From: Solen grandis
Taxonomy: Eukaryota; Mollusca; Bivalvia; Adapedonta; Solenidae
Length of the DNA: 64,000 nucleotides
Assembly: GCA_021229015.1 (NCBI GenBank)
Contig: CM037777.1
Location: 50,788,443 to 50,852,442 of the forward strand
Direction: 5' to 3'
Under the pieces are notes generated by a model. The model was not told the DNA's origin, did not search any database, and saw only the letters and a list, made by a program, of their open reading frames with translations. A program made the position numbers and the translations under genes. The number at the start of each line of letters is the position of its first letter. Positions within the stretch are counted from its first letter, which is position 1. Shown piece by piece: positions 56,945 through 64,000 of this stretch.

Positions 56945-58840
56945 ATGGTTGCGGTTTTCTGTCGGGTTTCGGCGGAAGTCTCCCCGCAGTTTATAGAAAA
57001 ATTTCCACCCCATTTCGACTTTGCAGGAATCCTGCAAAAGATCTGCGAAGATGTTGGTGTGAAAGTATCTCCTCTGAACGAGGATTTTAATTTAGAAGGG
57101 GAATGGGACACAATCGGACGGGCGCACAACATGCTGGTCAGTATGTTGGCTGTGTATGGGTCATCCAGCTCTATCAGAAAGGAACATGAAGGCTTGGCGT
57201 CTCAAGGTTCAAGACCTTTCTCGGCATTGGTTGAAGCTGCTGAAGCCATAAGTAGAGGGGTGGAACTACAGGAGCAGGTTCAGCATGAAATGATGCATAT
57301 GAAGACAATGTCGCAGATGTCACAAATACAGGCTGGCCCCAAGGTCCCGCATTTCGAAGATGAACTACCAGTGTCTGAAGAGTACCACTGTGAGAATGAC
57401 ATGGCAGCTGTTAAAGTAGAAGTAGAACCATACTCACTGCTCAAGTCACCAGTGAAAGACAGGCAGCAGGAAACTGTTGCGTATGTGTTGAAAGATAATG
57501 AAAAAAGTACTTGTAAAGACAGTACTGAAATGAAAGAGGCTGGTGTTGAATCGGGAGATAATGAAACAGATTTGTGTTGGACTGCAGAAAACACTGATGC
57601 TGCTGATACAGCTAAGTCTGACACAAATGGATCAGCTTACAGACATGCTAAAAGGACCAAGGCATCAAATCTTGATAAAGATCAGTCTGCTAGTGAGAAA
57701 GATATTGCACATGCATCTCCTGCAGTGAAAAGAAAAGCAAAACGATCATCTGCAGGAAAGAAAAAGACAGTGAAATCTTGTGGTGATAACACATCAACAA
57801 ATACTGAAGACAAAAAGAAGAAGTCTCAAACAGTAGATAAGGATGGGAACCAGTTATTTCCTTGTGAGGAGTGTGACTTTATTGGCAAATCCCGAAACAA
57901 TCTTCATGATCATAAGCAGAGAGTACACAAGGCCAAACCAACCAAATGTGATATTTGCCAAAAAGTTTTCCCTAATATCAGGTATATGAAGCGTCATCGT
58001 GCATCACATGGAAGCCAGAAACATCCATGTGAGAAATGTGGGAAAGAGTATAAAGTCATGAAAGCTCTTAAAGATCACATGAAGACACATGACTCCACCT
58101 ATGTAAAACCTAAGTTTGACTGTGACAAATGTACTAAAAGCTTTTGCTCTAACTATATTTTAGAATGTCACATAAAATCTGAACATTTAGGAGAGAAAAA
58201 AAGGAGTTTTCTTTGCCAGACCTGTGGGAAGAGTTTTACCACTAAGCATACCCTTATTCAGCATGTTAATGTGCACTTTGGTGCAAGGCCGTATGCATGT
58301 AAAGATTGTGGAAAAACATTCAGCTATGAATCTGCTCTAAGAGATCATAGGTATATTCATGATGGAAAAAAAAAGTTTCTGTGCAGCTTTGAAGGTTGTG
58401 AAAAAGCATTTAGACAAAGGTCAGCGTTGAAGATGCATGAGAAAATACATAAGGAGCTGAAGGAATTTAAATGTAGTGAATGTGGTAGAGAATTTACCCA
58501 GAAGCAAGCTTTACAGAGACACATCAGAGCTCACAAAGGGGTTAAACCATTTATCTGTAAGCACTGTAGAAGAACTTTTGGAGATGCCTCCATTGTCAGA
58601 CGTCACATTATACTTGTTCACAAAATACACAAGGACATCGCAAACTGGAGAGAGGACATTGAGATGAATGAGCAGGATGATAAAGAAGAATACTATGAAG
58701 AATCTTCACATGCAGAGACTAAAGATGATGATGACCCTGTAGAGGAGAGTAACGACACTAATTATGACATGCAAACAACTATCTACGCAGCAGAAACGAC
58801 AAAAGCACGCCTGCCACCTGTAACTGCCATACAACTTTAG
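56945..58840 (+). CDS. C2H2 zinc-finger protein with nine fingers
   Basis: An intronless frame of 631 codons. An in-frame TAA 12 bases upstream fixes the start region. Residues 1 to about 75 form a conserved-looking N-terminal segment (FDFAGILQKICEDVGVKVSP, EGEWDTIGRAHNML) that I cannot assign with confidence; the EGEW..I.RA pattern recalls KH-like folds. Residues about 80-300 are acidic and Ser/Thr/Lys-rich, with a basic patch (KRKAKRSSAGKKK). Nine C2H2 fingers follow between about 305 and 559, with C-x2-C or C-x4-C and H-x3-5-H spacing, the standard ββα zinc module for sequence-specific DNA binding in the nucleus. An acidic tail ends at TAG 58838. The next frame continues at once with protein-like sequence, so the true protein may be about 190 residues longer. 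The target genes cannot be inferred. Confidence 0.92.
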   Translation: MVAVFCRVSAEVSPQFIEKFPPHFDFAGILQKICEDVGVKVSPLNEDFNLEGEWDTIGRAHNMLVSMLAVYGSSSSIRKEHEGLASQGSRPFSALVEAAEAISRGVELQEQVQHEMMHMKTMSQMSQIQAGPKVPHFEDELPVSEEYHCENDMAAVKVEVEPYSLLKSPVKDRQQETVAYVLKDNEKSTCKDSTEMKEAGVESGDNETDLCWTAENTDAADTAKSDTNGSAYRHAKRTKASNLDKDQSASEKDIAHASPAVKRKAKRSSAGKKKTVKSCGDNTSTNTEDKKKKSQTVDKDGNQLFPCEECDFIGKSRNNLHDHKQRVHKAKPTKCDICQKVFPNIRYMKRHRASHGSQKHPCEKCGKEYKVMKALKDHMKTHDSTYVKPKFDCDKCTKSFCSNYILECHIKSEHLGEKKRSFLCQTCGKSFTTKHTLIQHVNVHFGARPYACKDCGKTFSYESALRDHRYIHDGKKKFLCSFEGCEKAFRQRSALKMHEKIHKELKEFKCSECGREFTQKQALQRHIRAHKGVKPFICKHCRRTFGDASIVRRHIILVHKIHKDIANWREDIEMNEQDDKEEYYEESSHAETKDDDDPVEESNDTNYDMQTTIYAAETTKARLPPVTAIQL

Positions 58841-59390
58841 ATCACATCTTGCTAATCATGACACGTCAGATCATCTTGTCAGTGCCGAGAAAAAGTCATC
58901 TCTTATTCTGAATGAGTCGACAGATGCATCCCAGCTTGCAAGTTCAGAGCACTCTCATCAGTATACAATTATACCTCCTCCAGATTACTTACTCAATGCG
59001 TCAGGTTCACTCATACCTTACAGTTATCCAATATCTTCCCTGGAAACAGTTCATACCTCAGACAATGTGTGTAAAACTCTCTCAGCTACCACCCTTGTCC
59101 CAGAAGCTGAGATACCTGAACCCACAGGGGTACAACAGCTGGCTCACATATCTTACCTGCCACAGGTCCGTGTGCAGCACACAATGCATGTTGACCATGA
59201 TAGAGTTGAGGTGAAGACTACAACTCTTCAAGAGGACCCAAAAGCCGTAGAGTCTCCAGAAATTGCTGCTGATAACCTGGCTTTCAATCATGATTTATAT
59301 GCAGACTGTTTTAACCCACAATATTTGAGTCAGTACAATACTACAGTTGTGTCACAGCCTGAAGTGTCTGGCCATAACCAGCTTAATTAA
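58824..59390 (+). CDS. C-terminal extension of the zinc-finger protein in the +1 frame
   Basis: This frame is open from just after a TAA at 58821-58823 to TAA at 59388-59390, about 188 codons. From the point where the upstream frame ends it reads RSHLANHDTSDHLVSAEKKS, then HQYTIIPPPDYLLNASGS, LVPEAEIPEPTGVQQLAHIS and NTTVVSQPEVSGHNQLN. Composition (Ser, Thr, Pro, Gln, acidic) and codon usage look like a transcription-factor tail, not random sequence. It lacks its own early ATG. Either the upstream frame shifts +1 at CTT-TAG-A (58835-58841), or the assembly or allele has one extra base there. A short spliced intron is a third, less likely, option. Confidence 0.7.
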   Translation: MPYNFRSHLANHDTSDHLVSAEKKSSLILNESTDASQLASSEHSHQYTIIPPPDYLLNASGSLIPYSYPISSLETVHTSDNVCKTLSATTLVPEAEIPEPTGVQQLAHISYLPQVRVQHTMHVDHDRVEVKTTTLQEDPKAVESPEIAADNLAFNHDLYADCFNPQYLSQYNTTVVSQPEVSGHNQLN

Positions 59391-60121
59391 ATTTTGCTAC
59401 TTTAATATACTTTTAATATAAATACACTGTGAACAAATCAGACTTAAAACAATTCTCAGTCTGCAAAGAAAGTACTGAAATCTGCTAATCTCCATAGCAC
59501 TAAGGACCTGATCAGCCTGCCATTTTTGTGTACTCACCTGTTTTTTGTTTTGTTTCATTTTTGTGTTGTTTTTCATAGTTTGAATAATCTCAAAGATTCT
59601 GACTGAGCAATATGCTTATTTAGACAATAATCTTTTGCTATACACAATCATTCCTTATCTCGTTGACTGTTGTTTATGTTTAATCTACACTGTATAATCA
59701 AAATCAATCACTAAAGTTGCTGATAAATGTTTGTTTCTCAACATTTTTATTTACATTTTTAACATGTTTTTCTTTGTCAAAGGTTGTTTCATTTTTAATT
59801 GGATATTGATTACAGTGTCCAGTTTAATATTTCTAATGATTTCTACATTGGGTATTTTCAGAGCTAGTCTATGTTCTGGATGATACTTCAAGCACGGATT
59901 TACTGGTTTAAACTTGATGAATTCACAGATATCCTGAAAAATGCAGTATTTGTACCCCTACTAAATGAACTGCTATATTCAGATTTTGTCCCATTTAGGA
60001 AATTCTTTATAAGAAACCCAATGATGAAGTGTTATGGAGGTTGTGTGTACATTTTTTATATAATGTACATCCATAACTGTATACTCTGATATAACACAGA
60101 ACTATGGGCCCCCATATTTGT
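59391..60121 (+). other. 3' flank / probable 3' UTR of the zinc-finger gene
   Basis: AT-rich, no gene. A MITE-core relic (CCTGATCAGCCTGCC) lies near 59507. No AATAAA was chosen as the polyadenylation signal with confidence; candidates occur only further on, near 60820 and 60895. Confidence 0.5.
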
Positions 60122-60361
60122 TTATCCCTTTCCCTCATATAGACTCATTTTGACACACACAATAGGTATCACATAAATCCTGATCTGCAGAAAACCACAG
60201 TTAAACCTTACCAAATTTAATTACAAAATCCTCATTTCCAGCCCACTGAGGAGCAGAAACAGCATAAAACCTGATCAGCCTGCAAGTTACTCGCAGGCTG
60301 ATCTGGTTTTATGTGTTCGCATAGGTTTTTTCATGGTGTCCTCTATGAGGGAAAGGGTTAT
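60122..60361 (+). mobile_element. hairpin MITE, copy 7, with TTAT duplication
   Basis: The same family as 30472, but the flanking tetranucleotide is TTAT on both sides (60122-60125 and 60358-60361) in place of TTAA. The central stem is present, with small changes (CCTGCAAGTTACTCGCAGG). Confidence 0.88.
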
Positions 60362-62105
60362 TGTTGTAATCATATAGTTGCAAATTGCAATGCAGTCTGA
60401 TATGACACAGTAACGTTTGTATGAAATTTTACAGTATATTAGTTGTTTCCTTTATTATTCTGTATGATGAGTGTAATTTTTTATTGATTTAATTTTGTTA
60501 GAGTTGATGTTGCAAATCTTAGGCAGAATATCAAGACATGTATGCTTTCATCACCAAGCATACATCAAAATATGTCACATTTTAAACTTGACAGTGAGAA
60601 CTGTTGTAAGAACAAATTTGTTTTAAATAATTTGTCTTCCTTTTGTTCATGGTATACTGTATTTTATTAGAATGAATAACCTTGGAATTGGTAAGAGTAG
60701 TATACCAGTAATATACATGCACCAGTTTATATATTACCAAAACAAGGACATTTACCATGGAAGTTTTCTTCCAATCTTTAATCAAATTTTGATTCAAAAT
60801 ATATGGAAGTGGCAATTAACCATTTTATAATAAATTGCGATTGAGTGCTGTGGCCCAATGACACTGTAGTCAATATTTGCTTTATGCACTGGATAAATAA
60901 ATACAAGTACTGGTAAATTGTATGTCTTTAATTGTTGGCTTGCATGCGTTTGGTATAGGTTGTACATGTATCATGACATAGTGATTTACTCATATTATAC
61001 TTATGATTTGCATTTTATGTAACTTTGTATTATGATTTACATGCATTGTGTAAATGCATTTTTATCTCTGGTACCAGTCTAGAGCAGTTATTAGTCTAAT
61101 TATTGAAATATTTCAATTTGTTTTCACTGCAGTACCCTCATCCTGGCTAGATTATTGTCTACCACTTTAGGCTGAAATTAAAGCAAGTCGAGTCCAGATT
61201 GTAAACTGTTTTCTGTTACTAAATACTTTTTGTAATCTACTGACTATGCTAGTACCATGCCTGTGTTTCACAAAAAAGCTACAGTTGAGAGTTTTCCTTA
61301 ACTCCAGTATCTTAGATTCTGTATAACTACAATTTTGAAGAAATTGAAAGCAACATTTCCATTCCCTTTGTCAATACTGTCCAAATTTTGGACTGAAATC
61401 AGAATTTTCATATTCTGTTTGATAAAATTTTAAATGTTGTAGAAAAGAAAGTACCTATTCAAGCTGAAAGTACCATTTATGAAAATAATTATCTTGATCA
61501 ATACTATCAAAGTAAGGCGCTATGGTCAGTGGTAGCCTACTTGACTGTTGATCCAAAAGTTTTGGGTTTGATCCTCTTTGGGACCTTCCCAAACGCAATT
61601 TACTGGTTCAACACAGGATTTGTTTAGAGATTTGTGTAAGTTGTAAGCACTTGTTTCCAAATCAGTGTAATATAAATAGTTTAATCTACTACCAAAGTGG
61701 TCATTACTTGTCAACACTACCATTTGAAAATTTCCTTGTAACATTTTCAGTTAAACAGGACATTTTCCATAAATAAAGAGTTTTTGATGTAGAAATCCAG
61801 TTTTTAGCATTGAATCTTGGAAGCCTGCCTTACCCCTTCATATCTAGGTCAACGAGAAAAAATATGAGTTCTTTTGTGTAAGCCAGGCGAACCATAGACT
61901 ACCTTTTGTCCAAACCTAGCTCTTGAGCAGGCTATGAGTCAATTTAAACAATCTGCAAACACTGGAAAGCTCCATTAAGCTTTAGATGGAAGTACAATCA
62001 TTCTGAGACTTGATAGTGTGCTGTCATAATATATATAATATTTTTAATGGACCTCTCTAGTGTTAACAGCGATGTAGGTGATCTAGCAGCAAGCGAGAAA
62101 AGGGT
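60362..62105. other. AT-rich sequence without recognised genes
   Basis: Holds a tRNA-like relic at 61508-61580 (ATGGTCAGTGGTAGCC and TTTTGGGTTTGATCC in box A/box B order, plus strand). The remainder shows no exon or repeat known to me. Confidence 0.5.
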
Positions 62106-62346
62106 TTAACCCTTTCCCTCATATAGACTCATTTTGACGCACTCAGTAGGTACCACATAAAGCCTGATCTGCAGAAACCACAGTTAAACCTTACCAAATT
62201 CAGTTATAAAGTCCTCATTTCCTGACCACTGAGGAGCAGCAAACAGCATAAAACCTGATCAGCCTGCGAGTTACTCGCAGGCTGATCTGGTTTTATGCTG
62301 TTCGCATAGGTCTTTTCATGGTTTCCTCTATGAGGGAAAGGGTTAA
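62106..62346 (+). mobile_element. TTAA-flanked hairpin MITE, copy 8
   Basis: TTAA at 62106-62109 and 62343-62346. Perfect CCCTTTCCCTCATA termini and the fully symmetric central stem GCCTGCGAGTTACTCGCAGGC. It is the best-preserved plus-strand copy. Confidence 0.92.
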
Positions 62347-62684
62347 AGTTTCACTGCTAAAATCTAGAAAGTGCTGTGAGTATCAAGCTCATATGTTTAA
62401 CACAGTGTAATTATAGTCTACCTGAGGTATGTGTAAAAGGTTGAATTTGTTATTGCATTCAAGTATTGAAGCTTTGGAGTGTTTGTCGTTATACACGTAT
62501 GTATTTTCGTTATTTATAGTGCTTTTTTAACTAATGTACATGTAGTTGTAAATGTTTTATACATGAATTTGAGATAATGGATCATTTTCAAATTACAATA
62601 TCATTCTGATAAATGGAGGTTTTCTGGTGTTTATATTTATTTTACCTCCACCTAATTTTGCTCTTGAAATATCTCCTATCAAGA

Positions 62685-62900
62685 AAACAAAGAGGGCCAT
62701 GAAGACCCTGGAATGGCTTATCTGAGATCCAGGTATTAGTGGAAAGAAAATAAACAGCAAATATCTTAAGATATTATGGAAACTGGGCTCTGCCCCCTGC
62801 CAGCCATACGGAACCTAATGATTTTTGCAATCATGATAGAGAGTGACCCAAGGAACATCTGTGTCAACAAGAGCTGTCCATAAGACAGCATGCTCGACTA
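62685..62900 (-). mobile_element. hairpin-ended element, reverse copy
   Basis: The plus strand starts AAACAAAGAGGGCCATGAAG and ACCCTGGAATGGC, mirror of the terminus at 8285-8318. It then carries GAGTGACCCAAGGAACATCT, the reverse of the core TGTTCCTTGGGTAACC seen at 8245. Confidence 0.6.
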
Positions 62901-62905
62901 TATGA
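62869..62905 (+). repeat. ACAAGAGCTGTC hairpin terminus, copy 1
   Basis: ACAAGAGCTGTCCATAAGAC followed by AGCATGCTCGACTAT. GCTGTC and GACAGC pair across a six-base loop. Similar termini follow at 63620 and 63733. Confidence 0.65.
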
Positions 62906-63040
62906 ATGCTTTTCAATAAAAAAAATATTGCAATTAAAGGCAAAATGAGAATCTCTGTATTAACAAAATATACACAAGAGCAATAAACATGTGCTCCAAG
63001 TTTTAAAGCAATATTTCATAGAATTCAATGAAAAAGGGAG

Positions 63041-63180
63041 GGTTACAAACTCGACCCAGGCCAGGATCAAACCCAGTCTGCCGGCATGCAAGTCCAATGC
63101 TCTAACCCCTGAGCCAAAGAGTCAACTCCCTGACGCAGTTGTCAGAGACTGTATTTACCTGTGATGAAGCATCTTCACAT
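63041..63180 (-). repeat. tRNA-derived SINE-like unit, copy 1
   Basis: On the minus strand: TTGGCTCAGGGGTTAGAGCA (box A) and ACTGGGTTTGATCCTGG (box B) preceded by CAACTGCGTCAGGGAGTTGA. A second copy in the same orientation lies about 240 bases downstream. Confidence 0.75.
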
Positions 63181-63280
63181 TACTTTCCCCTCCGAGAAGT
63201 CTCGACCCAAGACTTGGCCTGGGAAAGATGTGGGTAAGGCAACTCCGGACTGGCAGTTGAAATTATATCACCGCTGCCAC

Positions 63281-63425
63281 CAATGTAACAAACTCGACCT
63301 GGCCCAGGACCGAACCCGGTCTGCCGGCATGCGAGTCCAATGCTCTAACCACTGATCCAAAAAGTCAACTCCCTAACGCAGTTGTCAGAGATTGTATTTA
63401 CCTGTGACGACGCATCGTCACAGGA
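63281..63425 (-). repeat. tRNA-derived SINE-like unit, copy 2
   Basis: Box A TTGGATCAGTGGTTAGAGCA and box B CCGGGTTCGGTCCTGG (minus strand) match copy 1 at 63041 over about 140 bases, with the same CATGCCGGCAGAC / CATGCCGGCAGACC anticodon-arm region. Confidence 0.75.
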
Positions 63426-63619
63426 GTTTGTACAAAAAGATTAATCAAGTAAGAATAGAGGAACAATTAAGTCAAAATCCAAGACAGAGTTATATGTACT
63501 CTTGCCATGTACAAGTAGAGTTGATGGTTATAAACAGGTCAAAGTTTCAAAGCAATACCTCAGACTGTTAGGTGAAAAAATGTGGTGGTGTGAAAACCTT
63601 TACTGAGGTTCTAAATAAA

Positions 63620-63665
63620 CAAGAGCTGTCAGAGGACAGCACGCTTGACTATTCAAAATGCTTGT
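63620..63665 (+). repeat. ACAAGAGCTGTC hairpin terminus, copy 2
   Basis: ACAAGAGCTGTCAGAGGACA followed by GCACGCTTGACTATTCAAAA; the stem GCTGTC/GACAGC is preserved with a different loop. Confidence 0.65.
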
Positions 63666-63732
63666 TGGTAAATCAAATGAAATCTATTTCAATTCTTGCC
63701 CTTCACATACCCTGAACATAATAATAGTCAAC

Positions 63733-63770
63733 AAGAACTGTCCATAAGACAGCGCACTCGACTTTTCTCA
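63733..63770 (+). repeat. ACAAGAACTGTC hairpin terminus, copy 3
   Basis: ACAAGAACTGTCCATAAGAC followed by AGCGCACTCGACTTTTC, third instance of the same terminus within 0.9 kb. The remaining sequence to 64000 shows nothing recognisable. Confidence 0.6.
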
Positions 63771-64000
63771 GTTGCTAAGACACAGTTTTATGGATTTTAA
63801 TAGTATGGTACATATCAATGATGATATGTTCTAGTTATAGTAGAAATTATTCTATCACCTCCAATAAACAAATATGGCATTGTTATTAGAGGTTGTTGCC
63901 CAACCTATTTGCTATTTGTAAATACAGCCAAAAAATATCTAAGTATAAAAGGGTAAAATTGAAAATACACTGCATATAGGATTATGGGCCCTGCCAGTAA

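Noticed and set aside
58738..58840. A 100-base intron ending at CTTTAG to explain the zinc-finger frame change.
   Set aside because: Its interior reads as a typical acidic coding tail and the donor is weak; not excluded, but less likely than an indel or frameshift.

Overview
The window looks like nuclear DNA from a mollusc, probably a bivalve. That is inferred from long AT-rich introns with GT/AG borders, a high density of tRNA-derived SINEs, tandem-core elements with hairpin ends, TTAA-flanked MITEs, and three metazoan protein genes. Nothing bacterial, plasmid-like or viral was seen, and the species cannot be named from sequence alone.

Layout. (1) About 838-23,721, plus strand: eight exons of a formin closest in my judgement to FHDC1 (inverted formin 1), running from the N-terminal/FH1 region through the whole FH2 domain to a basic helix. 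Phases agree at every junction, but the FH1 exon is read in three successive frames. (2) 24,070-29,612: a satellite array of about 168-bp monomers ending in a 100-base N gap (29,613-29,712). (3) 29,713-46,748: no host coding exon seen. It holds MITEs, SINEs, a degenerate LINE carrying a SINE and a mariner copy, and tandem-core elements. (4) 46,749-50,679, minus strand: the first three coding exons of CEP135 (centriole/centrosome coiled-coil protein), with a likely promoter near 51.7-51.9 kb. (5) 51.9-56.9 kb: repeats and an unexplained stretch richer in CG. (6) 56,945-58,840, plus strand: a single-exon nine-finger C2H2 zinc-finger protein whose C-terminal tail continues in the +1 frame to 59,390. 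(7) 59,391-64,000: MITEs, tRNA-like repeats and hairpin-ended repeats.

FHDC1 and CEP135 converge on the interval 23.7-46.7 kb and both lack their 3' exons there, with the satellite and N gap between them. Missing sequence or a wrong scaffold join must be considered. The three genes have no evident shared pathway: one acts on actin and microtubules, one in centriole assembly, and one is a probable DNA-binding regulator.

The most interesting signals are: an intronic repeat made of copies of the formin exon-3 splice acceptor and first codons; an RF2-like CTT-TAG +1 shift site in the zinc-finger gene; a satellite block whose missing bases fall where two monomer types differ, indicating a consensus artefact; a piggyBac-like MITE family with a large internal hairpin; and a LINE/SINE/mariner nest with readable target duplications.
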